Source: Streptomyces sp. NBC_01116 (GTDB taxonomy: Bacteria; Actinomycetota; Actinomycetes; Streptomycetales; Streptomycetaceae). Taken from it: a DNA stretch of 64,000 nt. The translations under genes were made by a program, and so were the position numbers. The notes under the pieces are model-generated. The model was given only the letters and a program-made list of their open reading frames with translations, did not search any database and was not told the origin of the DNA. Positions 15,871 through 25,355 of this stretch are shown here, piece after piece. Position 1 is the first letter of the stretch. Every line of letters begins with the position of its first letter. The stretch is from NCBI RefSeq assembly GCF_041435495.1, contig NZ_CP108644.1, positions 4,263,501 to 4,327,500 of the forward strand, in the 5' to 3' direction.

Positions 15871-17601
15871 TCAGCCGAGGACGGAGATGTCGGTGATGCC
15901 GCCGCGGTAGCCGCCCGTGCCGTCCGAGGGGAGTTCCGTGATGTGGATCAGGACGTAACGCGTCCGGACGGGCTCGTCGAGCTTCTCCTTGAGCGTCTTT
16001 CCCGCGACCGTCCGCTTGACGATCTGCTGGTCGAAGTCGGCCGTCGTGGACGGGAAGGACGTGCCCGGGGAAGCAGCGCGCACGGCCGTCGTCTGCCCCT
16101 GCCGGTACATGGACACGTCGATGCCGGAGACGTCCCGCACCTTGCCGAGGTCGACGATGATTCCACTGCCCTGCTTGCGCTGGGGGAGGTTGCCGAAGTT
16201 GGCGAAGCCCTGGTAGCGCGGGGTGATCCAGTGGGTTCCGGAATCGCCGTCGACGGTGTTCGGTACGTCCTGCTCCTGGATGCCGGAGCCGTCGGGCATG
16301 AACTCCGTGGCCCCCGCGATGTCCAGGGGTTCGGCGGACGGGGCGGGCTTGTCGTCCTGGTTCTTGTCGTCCTCGTTCGGTGCGGTGACGCCGGTGTCGT
16401 CGGAACCCTTGGTGCGGTCGAGCAACGCCTCCGCCAGCTGCCAGCTGCCGAGGCCGAGTGCGGCGATGAGGAGCGCCGAGACCGTCCACTTGAGCGCGCG
16501 GCCGGCACGGCTCTGCAGGGGGGCCGGGGGGACGGGCATCACGGGCTGGGTGGCGGCGGACGGATGGGAGGACGGGCGGCCGTACGTGCCCTGCTGATAG
16601 GTCGTGCGCTGGTACGCGGGCGGCGCGGTGAACGTGGGTTCCGGAGGAAGGACGCGCGGCATGGCCGCGACGGCCTTGGCCAGCTCGTCCGGGGTCGTGC
16701 AGGGCGGTTCCTGCCGGGAGGCGGTGGCGCCGTCGTTGGCGAGTGCCCGCATGGCGAGCTCGGAGAGGCCGCGGTGGACGCCGGCCCGTACCTGGTCCGG
16801 GGCGATGAGTCCCATGCCCTTGGGGAGCCCGACGAGCCCATGGGCGTCGTCCCCGTACGGCCAGCGGTGGGTCAGTGCGGCGTACAGGAGGGCGCCGATG
16901 GCCTCGGTGTCCGCCCGGAGGGGCCGCTCCGCGGTGATGCCGCGCAGGGCGGCGTTCACGGCGAGGCCGCGGATGCGGTACTGCCCGGTGGAGCTGCGCA
17001 GGACCGCGCCGGGGGTGAGGCGCAGATGGGAGAGGCCCTCGCGGTGGGCGGCGGCCATCGCCTGGGAGAGCTGGCTGACGAGCTGGTAGGCGTCGTGCGC
17101 CTCCATCGGCCCGGTGGCCAGCAGAGCGGTGAGCTCGGTGGCGTCCGGCAGCCATTCGTGGACCACGTAGACGAGGTCGTTCTCCTCGACGGCGTCCAGG
17201 ACCTGGACGAAGCGGGGGTCGCCGAGCAGGGCCGAGGAGCGGGCCGCGGCCAGCACCGAGCGGGCTCGCGGGTGGTTCGCGGGCAGCAGGTGCACCCCCA
17301 CCGCCCGGCGGAGCTTCTCGTCGACAGCACGCCAGCTGCTGAACCCGTCCAGTCGGGTGACGCACTCCTCCAGGCGGTAGCGCCCGGCGAGTTTGTGACC
17401 GCTGTGCAGATCGGGCGACGCCGGAACGGCCTCGGAACGCTTCCGCCCACCGTCCGTCTTCTCGGTGTCCTTGGGGCTCGCGCCCTCGGTCTCCTCGGCT
17501 TGCGCCGTCCCGTCGGTCGTGGCTTCGTCCGCCTTGGCGGTCAGCGGCTCGTCGCCGCTGTTGTCAGCCACGTCGACGGCAGCCGTGCTACGTTCCGCCA
17601 C
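15871..17601 (-). CDS. Membrane pseudokinase of the MurJ locus
   Basis: 576 aa. After an acidic N-terminal tail comes a Ser/Thr kinase-like fold (AGRYRLEECVTRLDGFSSWRA, VHEWLPDATEL, AHREGLSHLRLTPGAVL). The catalytic HRD and DFG motifs are degenerate: SHLRLTP replaces HRDLKP and RGLA takes the DFG place. One membrane helix lies at WTVSALLIAALGLGSWQL. The outer part resembles a discoidin-like sugar-binding domain (VDGDSGTHWITPRYQGFANFG). In M. tuberculosis the equivalent pseudokinase is fused to MurJ (Rv3910) and recruits FhaA; here it is a separate gene downstream of murJ. Confidence 0.85.
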   Translation of the reverse strand: MAERSTAAVDVADNSGDEPLTAKADEATTDGTAQAEETEGASPKDTEKTDGGRKRSEAVPASPDLHSGHKLAGRYRLEECVTRLDGFSSWRAVDEKLRRAVGVHLLPANHPRARSVLAAARSSALLGDPRFVQVLDAVEENDLVYVVHEWLPDATELTALLATGPMEAHDAYQLVSQLSQAMAAAHREGLSHLRLTPGAVLRSSTGQYRIRGLAVNAALRGITAERPLRADTEAIGALLYAALTHRWPYGDDAHGLVGLPKGMGLIAPDQVRAGVHRGLSELAMRALANDGATASRQEPPCTTPDELAKAVAAMPRVLPPEPTFTAPPAYQRTTYQQGTYGRPSSHPSAATQPVMPVPPAPLQSRAGRALKWTVSALLIAALGLGSWQLAEALLDRTKGSDDTGVTAPNEDDKNQDDKPAPSAEPLDIAGATEFMPDGSGIQEQDVPNTVDGDSGTHWITPRYQGFANFGNLPQRKQGSGIIVDLGKVRDVSGIDVSMYRQGQTTAVRAASPGTSFPSTTADFDQQIVKRTVAGKTLKEKLDEPVRTRYVLIHITELPSDGTGGYRGGITDISVLG

Positions 17602-17730
17602 CGTCGTTCCTGCCTCCCCATCCGTTGCGCGATGCCAGCCAGCTCTGCACAGTCACGCCAATTGTGCCCACACTCCGGCGCTATGCACGACACGCGGAGT
17701 GCGGCGATGGTTGTGCGGACGAGCGCTCAT

Positions 17731-19893
17731 TCAGCGTCCGAGCCGTCCACGGACCATGCCCACCAGGCCGTTGACCTCTTCGATGCGCATCTTCTTCGCC
17801 GCGACGAAGAAGATGCCCAGGAGGAGGAAGCCACCGCAGATCAACGCGGCCAGCGAGCCGAGAGCGCCGGTGCCGACGAGTTCCAGGATCCCGAATCCGG
17901 CGGCGCCGCCGACCATGGCGGCGGGCACCGCTGCCATGCAGAGGCGGGCATAGGTACGCACGATGTGCGCGCCGTCCAGGTCGCCGCCCAGCCGGTTGCG
18001 CAGCCGCCGCCAGGCGACGCCGACGCCGACCGCGTAGGCCAGACCGTAGGAGAAGGCCATGCCGACGACGGCCCAGCGGGCCGGCAGGACGATGTAGCAG
18101 AGTGCGGAGGCGGCGGCGTTGACGGCGGCCACGATGACCGTGTTGTAGAAGGGGGTGCGGGTGTCCTCGTAGGCGTAGAACCCGCGGAGGACGACGTACT
18201 GCACGGAGTACGGGATCAGGCCGAGCGCGAAGGCCATGAGGATGAAGCCCATGGAGCGGGCGGCCTCGATGCCGCTGGAGGCGTACAGCAGGGTGGCCAT
18301 CGGCAGGCCGAGCGCGAGGAAGGCGAAGGCCACCGGCACGATGGCGACGGCCGAGTTGCGCAGCCCCTGCGAGATGTCGTCGCGGACCGCACCGGGGTCG
18401 TTGTCATGGGCGGCCCGGGAGATGCGGGGCAGCAGCGCGGCCATGACCGAGACGGTGATGATGGCCTGCGGCATGCCCCAGATCAGCTGGGCGTTGGAGT
18501 ACGCCAGGAATCCGGTGCCGTCGTGGCCCGAAGCCGCGCCGGCCGCCGTGGACAGCTGGGTGACCACCAGCACACCGGCCTGGTTGGCGAGCACGAAGAG
18601 CACGGTCCACTTGGCCAGCTTGATGGTCTTGCCGAGCCCGTGGCCCTTCCAGTCGAACCGGGGGCGGAAGCGGAAGCCCGTCTCACGCAGGTAGGGGATC
18701 ATCGCCAGGGACTGGACGACGAGGCCGAGCAGGGTGCCGATGCCGAGCAGTCGGACGCCCTCCGGCGGGATGGTGTCGACGCCCATCTGCGACTCGGCGG
18801 AGGTGCCGTAGACCCAGATGAACAGCCCGAACGTGATGATCATGACGATGTTGTTCAGGACCGGGGTCCACATCATCGCGCCGAACTTGCCACGAGCGTT
18901 CAGGATCTGACCCATCACCACGTGCACGCCCATGAAGAAGATGGTCGGCAGGCAGTAGCGGGCGAAGGTGACGGCGACGCTGTTCGCGGCGACGTTGTTC
19001 GCGATCGTGGGGGACAGCATGTGGATCAGCGTCGGCGCGGCGAACACCGCGATGGCGACGATCGCGCCGAGCGCGACCATCACCAGGGTCAGGAGCCGGT
19101 TGGCGAAGGCCTCGCCACCGTCCGCGTCGTCCTTCATGGCACGGACGAGCTGCGGGACGAAGACCGAGTTCAGGCCGCCGCCGACGGTGAGGATGTAGAT
19201 CATCGTCGGCAGCGTGTACGCGATGGTGAAGCTGTCGCCGAGCAGTGCGGCGCCGAGCGCGGCGGTGATCACCAGGGAGCGCACGAACCCCGTGAGCCGG
19301 GAGACGAGCGTGCCGGCGGCCATGACCGCGCTGGACTTGAGGAGCCCGGAGACCTTGCCGCCGCCGCCCTTGGCGGGCGCGGCCGCGGGAGCCGGTTCGG
19401 GCTGGGGCGGTACCGGGGGCTTCCCCGATCCCTCCTGGTCCCGGAAGAGGTGGGCGAAGGCGTCCGGCTCCTGCCGGTCGTCCGACGCCTGGGTGACGAG
19501 CGCGTCGACGCCGACGAACTGCGTGGTCGCCGGGCGGTCCCCGTACGGCAGGTGCCGCGAGGGCCCCGCCGGCTCGGGGGGCGGAGTCTGGGCCCAGACG
19601 CGCGGGTCGGGGGCGTACGGAGCGGCGGGCGGCTGCTGGTAGAGCGGCCCCGGCTCCTGGTAGGTGCCTGGGGGCGGCGGCGGGTGCGCGGCGCGGTCGT
19701 AGAGCGCCTCGCCCACCGGATCCTGGGCGGCCAGGTCCTGCGCCCGGTACGGGTCGTCCTCGTAGGCGTGCTGGAGGTACGGGTCCGGCGGCACGGAGCC
19801 GTCCCGGCCCGCGTCAGGAGGAACCGGAGGCCCGCCCGGAGACGCTGCTCCGCCCGCGCCCTGCCCGCGGTCACCGTCGTACGGCGCGTTCAT
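17731..19893 (-). CDS. murJ: Lipid II flippase MurJ/MviN
   Basis: 720 aa from ATG 19891-19893 (MNAPYDGDRGQGAGG). A Pro/Gly-rich disordered cytoplasmic tail of about 185 residues comes before a 14-helix MOP-superfamily core, starting LLKSSAVMAAGTLVSRLTGFVRSLV and including LPTMIYILTVGGGLNSVFVPQL. It moves lipid-linked peptidoglycan precursor across the membrane. An upstream in-frame GTG at 19945-19947 would add 18 residues. It is followed by the pseudokinase gene and preceded by the DUF6049 gene, an arrangement conserved across Actinobacteria. Confidence 0.93.
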   Translation of the reverse strand: MNAPYDGDRGQGAGGAASPGGPPVPPDAGRDGSVPPDPYLQHAYEDDPYRAQDLAAQDPVGEALYDRAAHPPPPPGTYQEPGPLYQQPPAAPYAPDPRVWAQTPPPEPAGPSRHLPYGDRPATTQFVGVDALVTQASDDRQEPDAFAHLFRDQEGSGKPPVPPQPEPAPAAAPAKGGGGKVSGLLKSSAVMAAGTLVSRLTGFVRSLVITAALGAALLGDSFTIAYTLPTMIYILTVGGGLNSVFVPQLVRAMKDDADGGEAFANRLLTLVMVALGAIVAIAVFAAPTLIHMLSPTIANNVAANSVAVTFARYCLPTIFFMGVHVVMGQILNARGKFGAMMWTPVLNNIVMIITFGLFIWVYGTSAESQMGVDTIPPEGVRLLGIGTLLGLVVQSLAMIPYLRETGFRFRPRFDWKGHGLGKTIKLAKWTVLFVLANQAGVLVVTQLSTAAGAASGHDGTGFLAYSNAQLIWGMPQAIITVSVMAALLPRISRAAHDNDPGAVRDDISQGLRNSAVAIVPVAFAFLALGLPMATLLYASSGIEAARSMGFILMAFALGLIPYSVQYVVLRGFYAYEDTRTPFYNTVIVAAVNAAASALCYIVLPARWAVVGMAFSYGLAYAVGVGVAWRRLRNRLGGDLDGAHIVRTYARLCMAAVPAAMVGGAAGFGILELVGTGALGSLAALICGGFLLLGIFFVAAKKMRIEEVNGLVGMVRGRLGR

Positions 19894-19943
19894 CGAAACC
19901 CCTACCTCATCGTCCCCGGCCGACCGGCCACGACAGACATCGC

Positions 19944-22238
19944 TCAACGGTCCACTTTCTCACCCGTTCCCGACGGGGCCCCGCTTTCCGGACCGGTGTC
20001 CGGAGTCGGGTCACTCGGCTGCTCGGGTCCGTCGCCGTTGCCGTTCGCCGTGTCGCCTGCCACGGCGCGCTTGCGGTGGCTGTACATCCTGATGCCCGCC
20101 AGTACCAGGAGGAGCAGGCCGCCGGCGATGACGAGCAGCACGGTGGGCGTCACCTCGGAGACCTTCACGGTGAAGGTCATCTCCTCGCCGTACTGGGTGC
20201 CGTCCTCCGTGTAGAGCCGGGCGGTCACCTGGGCGCGGCCGTTGGCGCTGGTCGCCGTGTCGAACTTCACCGACTGGCTGTGGCCGCCCGCGATCCTGAC
20301 CGGCAGTTCGGCCATGCTCCCGTCGTCGTTGAACTTGAGCCGGATGTTGTCCGAGGACAGTTGGAGAACCAGCCGGTCCACGCCCTGCACCAGCTTGTTC
20401 TGCACGGTGACCGGGATCGTCGCGCTGCGCCCGGAGAGGGTGACGTCGGACTTCTCGATGAGCTGCACCTCGGAGGTGAGGCTCTGCAGATAGTCGCGGA
20501 CCGAGTCCCGGTACTGCTGCGCTTCCAGGGACCGGCCGCGCCAGGACGTCGACATCGAGCGGTTGACGGCGTTGCCGAAGGGGGTCACCACGCGCTCGGG
20601 CTGCGTCAGGATCGTCTCGAAGCTGTCCAGCGAGCCCTGGGTGGTGCGGATGTCCTGGAACGCCTGCGTGGGCAGTTCCTGGGCTCGGAGCTTCTTCGGG
20701 TACGCGGAGGCCCGGGGAACCTTGGTGGTGGCCCTCGGGTCGGGCTTCACCTCGGCGGCGGCGACGAGGTCGAGGGGCTGCGTCCAGCGGTTGCCCGCCA
20801 GGCCCTCCAGCGCGCGGGCCATCGTCTGGGCCTGTGCGGCGGTGGGCATCCGCGGCGGGGTCACGACGATGCTGCGCTCGTTGTCCGGCGTCTGCTCGGT
20901 CAGCGCGAGAGTCTGGGCGAGGAACCTCTGGACCGCGCGGGTGGAGGCGCCCGCCCTCGACATGTCGCCGTCGAACAAGGTCGACAGCCGGGCGTCCGCG
21001 ACGACCGCAGTGGTGCCTCCGCCGATCGGCCGCGACGCGGTCGGAGTGTAGGGAAGCTCCGTGGTCTCCCGGAAACTGTCGCTGCGGGCGATCACGTTGT
21101 GGGCTCCCGCCGAGGTCGCCACATCGACGATGGAGGAGTCCACGGCGCCGTTCACGGGCCAGGCGAAGTCGGTGGACGGCTTCACATGGAGGATGGTCTC
21201 CACCGTGGTCGCGGCCACGGCGGAGGCGTTCTGTAGATGGCTGAGCGTTCCGGAGACGTTCTTGCCGCGGTGTGCGATGGAGGCCAGATCGGGGTCGGCG
21301 AAGGGCAGCGCGACCACCTTGCCGTCCTCCACCACCTTCTCCAGCGCGGTGAGCCACTGCTTGGCGACAGCCTGGTTCTTGCCCGGGACGGTCGTGTCAC
21401 CCGACTCGACCTCGTACTTCCCGGCCATCGCGGCGACGCTCGCCAGGAGGTCCGGGTCGACGACCCAGGTCACGGGGAGCCGACTGCCCAGGGACACCAG
21501 CTGCTCCAGCCGGCCGCCGGGCGCCAGCTCCTCGGCCAGGTCGTCGTCGGTGAACACGGGGGTCTGCTGTTCGTCCGAGCGGGTCTCCGCCGTGACGTGC
21601 GGGGATGCGATCAGCGGCCAGAGGAAGGTGAGCTTCGTCCTGCTGTCGCTCGTCTCGGGCTGCCAGGGCAGGTACGAGCGTTCGATGCCCAGCACCTGCT
21701 CGTAGGGGGTGGTCGTGGTGCGGCCGGAGACCGAGACGCCGAGCTGGTAGACGCCCGGGTCGTCCAGGCCGAGCTTGTCGACGGGCATGGTGAGCGTGAA
21801 GTCCTGGCTGATCCCCCTGGCGAGCTTGGGGAACTTCACCGTGTACTTGTCCCCGGCGGTGGCCGGGTCGACGCCGGGAAGGTATGCGGAGCGCTTCGCG
21901 GCGTCGTCGACCTCTCCGCGGCCGGAGAGCCGGGGACCGACCCGGAGATCGACCTCGGCGCTGCTGATCGTCTCCTTGCCCTTGTTGGTGAGCGTTCCGG
22001 AGACGGTCAGGGTGTCGTCCTCCGCGGGAACGCTCGGGGAGAGCGTGTTGAGGGACACATCGACCGTACGGGAACCGGTGGGGGCCTTGGCGGGTTCGAC
22101 GGCCGGGGCGGCACCGGCGGCCGGAACGGCCAGGAGACCGGCCAGCAGCGGCGCTCCGAGCACCGCCGAGGCCGTGCGCCGGAGCCACCGGCGGGCAGGA
22201 GAGGGACGAGTCCCCTGGAAGTCTGCCGCCTCGGCCAC
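19944..22238 (-). CDS. DUF6049-family exported membrane protein
   Basis: 764 aa. A signal or anchor helix at about 24-45 (AVLGAPLLAGLLAVPAAGA), a long extracytoplasmic region with Ig-like strands (VDVSLNTLSPSVPAEDDTLTV) and a single C-terminal membrane helix (VLLVIAGGLLLLVLAGIRMY) before a short acidic tail. The function is unknown. The family always lies next to murJ, so a role in cell-wall precursor export or its regulation is likely. GTG start; the ribosome site is weak. Confidence 0.85.
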   Translation of the reverse strand: MAEAADFQGTRPSPARRWLRRTASAVLGAPLLAGLLAVPAAGAAPAVEPAKAPTGSRTVDVSLNTLSPSVPAEDDTLTVSGTLTNKGKETISSAEVDLRVGPRLSGRGEVDDAAKRSAYLPGVDPATAGDKYTVKFPKLARGISQDFTLTMPVDKLGLDDPGVYQLGVSVSGRTTTTPYEQVLGIERSYLPWQPETSDSRTKLTFLWPLIASPHVTAETRSDEQQTPVFTDDDLAEELAPGGRLEQLVSLGSRLPVTWVVDPDLLASVAAMAGKYEVESGDTTVPGKNQAVAKQWLTALEKVVEDGKVVALPFADPDLASIAHRGKNVSGTLSHLQNASAVAATTVETILHVKPSTDFAWPVNGAVDSSIVDVATSAGAHNVIARSDSFRETTELPYTPTASRPIGGGTTAVVADARLSTLFDGDMSRAGASTRAVQRFLAQTLALTEQTPDNERSIVVTPPRMPTAAQAQTMARALEGLAGNRWTQPLDLVAAAEVKPDPRATTKVPRASAYPKKLRAQELPTQAFQDIRTTQGSLDSFETILTQPERVVTPFGNAVNRSMSTSWRGRSLEAQQYRDSVRDYLQSLTSEVQLIEKSDVTLSGRSATIPVTVQNKLVQGVDRLVLQLSSDNIRLKFNDDGSMAELPVRIAGGHSQSVKFDTATSANGRAQVTARLYTEDGTQYGEEMTFTVKVSEVTPTVLLVIAGGLLLLVLAGIRMYSHRKRAVAGDTANGNGDGPEQPSDPTPDTGPESGAPSGTGEKVDR

Positions 22239-22379
22239 GCGTCTACCCGTCCCTCGTCGTCATCAGATGCTGTCGATCGTTCGGTCCTGCGTCCACGCAT
22301 GGTAACGAGGTGCGGCGGGCCGAAGTGCTGGGGTCCATCGCACATGATCGCGGGCATCCCGCAGGGTCCCCGTAAACGA

Positions 22380-22421
22380 TGACGCCGCGGCCGGTCCGTG
22401 CACGTACCCTTTTCTGTTGTG
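22380..22421 (+). promoter_or_regulatory. Leaderless promoter of pcnB
   Basis: TGACGC (22380-22385), 19-bp spacer, TACCCT (22405-22410). Transcription would start at or next to the GTG at 22419, and no ribosome-binding site is visible. Confidence 0.5.
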
Positions 22422-23861
22422 CCGAACGCCAACGAAGAGAACCCCAGTGCACTGAGCCAGGTGCAGCACCGCGCGGTGAGTGAGCTGCTGCGGGTGTCCC
22501 CGGTCGCCGACGACCTCGCCCGTCGATTCCAGGAGGCCGGATTCGGCCTGGCGCTGGTCGGCGGATCGGTCCGCGACGCACTGCTGGGCAGGCTCGGGAA
22601 CGACCTGGACTTCACCACCGATGCCCGCCCCGAGGACGTGCTCAAGATCGTCCGACCCTGGGCCGACTCGGTGTGGGAGGTCGGGATCGCCTTCGGCACC
22701 GTCGGCTCCCAGAAGGACGGCTACCAGATCGAGGTCACGACCTACCGGTCCGAGGCCTACGACCGGACCTCGCGCAAGCCGGAGGTCTCCTACGGCGACT
22801 CCATCGAGGACGACCTCGTGCGCCGCGACTTCACGGTCAACGCGATGGCCGTGGCTCTGCCGCAGAAGGAGTTCGTCGATCCCCACGGAGGCCTCAAGGA
22901 CCTCGCCGAGCGGGTGCTGCGCACTCCGGGCACGCCCGAGGCGTCCTTCTCCGACGACCCGCTGCGCATGCTGCGCGCGGCCCGCTTCGCCGCGCAGCTC
23001 GATTTCGAGGTCGCCCCCGACGTGGTCACCGCCATGACGGAGATGGCCCCGCGGATCGGCATCGTCTCCGCCGAGCGGGTCCGCGACGAGCTCAACAAGC
23101 TGCTGCTCTCCCAGCACCCGCGCAAGGGCCTGGGGCTCCTGGTCGACACCGGACTGGCCGAGCAGGTGCTGCCCGAGCTTCCCGCGCTGCGTCTGGAGAG
23201 TGACGAGCATCACCGTCACAAGGACGTCTACGAGCACTCGTTGACCGTCCTGGAGCAGGCCATCGGTCTGGAGGAGGACGGGCCCGACCTCGTGCTGCGT
23301 CTGGCCGCGCTGCTCCACGACATCGGTAAGCCGAGGACCCGTCGCTTCGAGAAGGACGGCAGAGTCTCCTTCCACCACCACGAGGTGGTGGGCGCGAAGA
23401 TGACGAAGAAGCGCATGACCGAGCTCAAGTACTCCAACGAGCTGGTCAAGGACGTGTCCAAACTGGTGGAGCTGCACCTGCGCTTCCACGGATACGGCGA
23501 CGGTGAGTGGACCGACTCCGCGGTGCGCCGGTATGTGCGCGACGCCGGCCCGCTGCTCGAACGCCTCCACAAGCTGACCCGGTCGGACTGCACGACTCGG
23601 AACAAGCGCAAGGCGAACGCGCTCTCCCGTACCTACGACGGGCTGGAGGAGCGCATCGCCCTGCTGCAGGAGCAGGAGGAGCTCGACTCGATCCGCCCCG
23701 ATCTGGACGGCAACGAGATCATGCGGATCCTCGATGTCGGCCCCGGGCCGGTGATCGGCAAGGCGTACGGCTTCCTGCTGGAGCTGCGCCTGGAGCACGG
23801 GCCCATGGAGCGGGACGCGGCCGTGGCGGCGCTCAAGGAGTGGTGGGCGCGGCAGGACTGA
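22419..23861 (+). CDS. pcnB: CCA tRNA nucleotidyltransferase / poly(A) polymerase family
   Basis: 480 aa from GTG 22419. The nucleotidyltransferase signature LVGGSVRDALLGRLGNDLDFTTDA carries the catalytic aspartates; the RRDFTVNAMA motif and the ERVRDELNKLL helix follow. A C-terminal HD domain is present (LLHDIGKPRTR, HHHEVVGAKM). In S. coelicolor the homologue is a CCA-adding enzyme despite its pcnB label. It is divergent from the DUF6049 gene. Confidence 0.93.
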   Translation: MPNANEENPSALSQVQHRAVSELLRVSPVADDLARRFQEAGFGLALVGGSVRDALLGRLGNDLDFTTDARPEDVLKIVRPWADSVWEVGIAFGTVGSQKDGYQIEVTTYRSEAYDRTSRKPEVSYGDSIEDDLVRRDFTVNAMAVALPQKEFVDPHGGLKDLAERVLRTPGTPEASFSDDPLRMLRAARFAAQLDFEVAPDVVTAMTEMAPRIGIVSAERVRDELNKLLLSQHPRKGLGLLVDTGLAEQVLPELPALRLESDEHHRHKDVYEHSLTVLEQAIGLEEDGPDLVLRLAALLHDIGKPRTRRFEKDGRVSFHHHEVVGAKMTKKRMTELKYSNELVKDVSKLVELHLRFHGYGDGEWTDSAVRRYVRDAGPLLERLHKLTRSDCTTRNKRKANALSRTYDGLEERIALLQEQEELDSIRPDLDGNEIMRILDVGPGPVIGKAYGFLLELRLEHGPMERDAAVAALKEWWARQD

Positions 23862-23876
23862 GCCAGGTGGGGCGAT

Positions 23877-23890
23877 GTTTCACGTGAAAC
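23877..23890. promoter_or_regulatory. parS site
   Basis: Perfect GTTTCACGTGAAAC 15 bp after the pcnB stop, 43 bp from the next parS. Confidence 0.95.
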
Positions 23891-23900
23891 GTCAGCCGCT

Positions 23901-23952
23901 GGACGTGCCGAGGGGCGTTGTTTCACGTGAAACAACGCCCCTCGGCACGTCC
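23901..23952. terminator. 52-bp perfect palindrome with central parS
   Basis: Both 26-nt halves are exact reverse complements, with a second parS (23920-23933) exactly at the centre. It lies between convergent pcnB and the MFS gene, so as RNA it would form a very strong hairpin terminator in both directions; as DNA its core is a ParB site. Confidence 0.9.
23920..23933. promoter_or_regulatory. parS site at palindrome centre
   Basis: Perfect GTTTCACGTGAAAC, the core of the 52-bp palindrome. Confidence 0.95.
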
Positions 23953-23961
23953 CATGTCCGG

Positions 23962-25230
23962 TTACCGGCAGGCGTCGGTGCGTCGTCGGCGGTACATCGT
24001 CACCGCGACCACCGCGTACAGCACCGACACGACCGCCACGACGGCGACCGATCTGCCGTCCGGCGGGAGCATCAGGGCCGCCACCCCTGCGGCGCTGACG
24101 AACGCGACGTTGAAGAGCACGTCGTAGAGCGAGAAGACCCGGCCGCGGAACGAATCGTCGACCGAGGTCTGTACGACCGTGTCGGTCGCGATCTTCGACC
24201 CCTGGGTCACGAGGCCGAGCACGAACGCGGCGATCAGCATCGGAGCGGGCGCGAAGGAGAGGCCCAGGGCGGGGACCAGGACCGCCGCCGCCCCGGCGCA
24301 GCCCACGATCCATCCGTACCGGCCGAGCCGCCCCACTGCCCACGGGGTGAGGACGGCGGCGACGAAGAACCCCGCACCGGACGCCCCGACCGCCAGGCCG
24401 AGAAGGGCCAGACCGTCCGACTCGGTGTCGGACCACGCGTAGCGGCACAGCATGAGCAGCAGCACCGTGAGCGCGCCGTAACAGAAGCGGATCACGGTCA
24501 TCGCGGCCAGCGCCCAGGCCGCGTGCCTCCGCTGCGCCAGATGGCGCAGCCCGGCGACGAGCCCGCGCGTGGTGACGGCCAGAGCGGCCCGCAGCCTCAG
24601 AGGGCTCCCGTCGTCGTCCGGCCCCAGCAGAGTGCGGGGCAGGCTCAGGGACGCCAGCGCGGAGAGCAGGTAGAGCATCGACCCGAGCAGCACGACGGCC
24701 GCTTCGGAATCGTCGGCGACCAGCCGTACGACGAAGGCGAGGCCGCCTCCCGCGGTGGCCGCCAGGGTGCCGGCGGTGGGGGACAGGGAGTTCGCGACGA
24801 CGAGGCGATCGGCGTCGACCACCCGGGGCAGGGCGGCGGAGAGACCGGCCAGCACGAAACGGTTGACAGCGGTGACGCAGAGGGCCGAGGCGTAGAAGAG
24901 CCAGTCGGGCACCGAGGCGAGAATCAGCAGGGCCGTGGAGCAGGCCAGGGCGGCCCGCAGGAGGTTCCCGTAGAGGAAGACCTGCCGTCGGGGCCAGCGG
25001 TCCAGCAGAACCCCGGCGAAGGGCCCGATCAGGGAGTAGGGCAGGAGGAGCACCGCCATCGCGGAAGCGATGGCGGCGGCCGACGTCTGCTTCTCGGGGG
25101 AGAAGACGACGTACGCGGCGAGGGCGACCTGGTAGACGCCGTCGGCGGACTGGGACAGCAGCCGCACGGTCAGCAGGCGGCGGAAGTTCCGCAGGCGCAG
25201 CAGGGTGCGCAGATCACGCGCGACAGACAT
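23962..25230 (-). CDS. MFS transporter
   Basis: 422 aa from ATG 25228-25230. About 12 membrane helices; LRNFRRLLTVRLLSQSADGVYQVAL at the N-terminus and the LLDRWPRRQVFLYGN loop between helices 2 and 3 fit a DHA-type major facilitator. The substrate is unknown. No ribosome site is obvious, and a GTG five codons earlier is possible. It lies downstream of ino1 but is separated by a strong terminator. Confidence 0.85.
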   Translation of the reverse strand: MSVARDLRTLLRLRNFRRLLTVRLLSQSADGVYQVALAAYVVFSPEKQTSAAAIASAMAVLLLPYSLIGPFAGVLLDRWPRRQVFLYGNLLRAALACSTALLILASVPDWLFYASALCVTAVNRFVLAGLSAALPRVVDADRLVVANSLSPTAGTLAATAGGGLAFVVRLVADDSEAAVVLLGSMLYLLSALASLSLPRTLLGPDDDGSPLRLRAALAVTTRGLVAGLRHLAQRRHAAWALAAMTVIRFCYGALTVLLLMLCRYAWSDTESDGLALLGLAVGASGAGFFVAAVLTPWAVGRLGRYGWIVGCAGAAAVLVPALGLSFAPAPMLIAAFVLGLVTQGSKIATDTVVQTSVDDSFRGRVFSLYDVLFNVAFVSAAGVAALMLPPDGRSVAVVAVVSVLYAVVAVTMYRRRRTDACR

Positions 25231-25246
25231 GGCAGTAAGCGTCACA

Positions 25247-25290
25247 CACGTCGGGGGTCCGCGGGCGGATTGCCCGGGACCCCCGACGTG
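25247..25290 (-). terminator. ino1 terminator
   Basis: A 14-bp perfect outer stem (25247-25260 with 25277-25290) with an extra 5-bp inner stem, 65 bp after the ino1 stop in the minus direction. Confidence 0.88.
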
Positions 25291-25355
25291 CGGCAGGAAT
25301 GAGGTGAGCGTCTCCGCTCAGCGCTCGGGTGAGAACGTCGGCCGAGAAGGCCGGT

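Noticed and set aside
15766..20214. A 1482-codon open frame on the plus strand opposite the pseudokinase and murJ
   Set aside because: Its protein is low-complexity Gly/Arg/Asp with no domain; it mirrors real minus-strand genes and is a GC-bias artefact.
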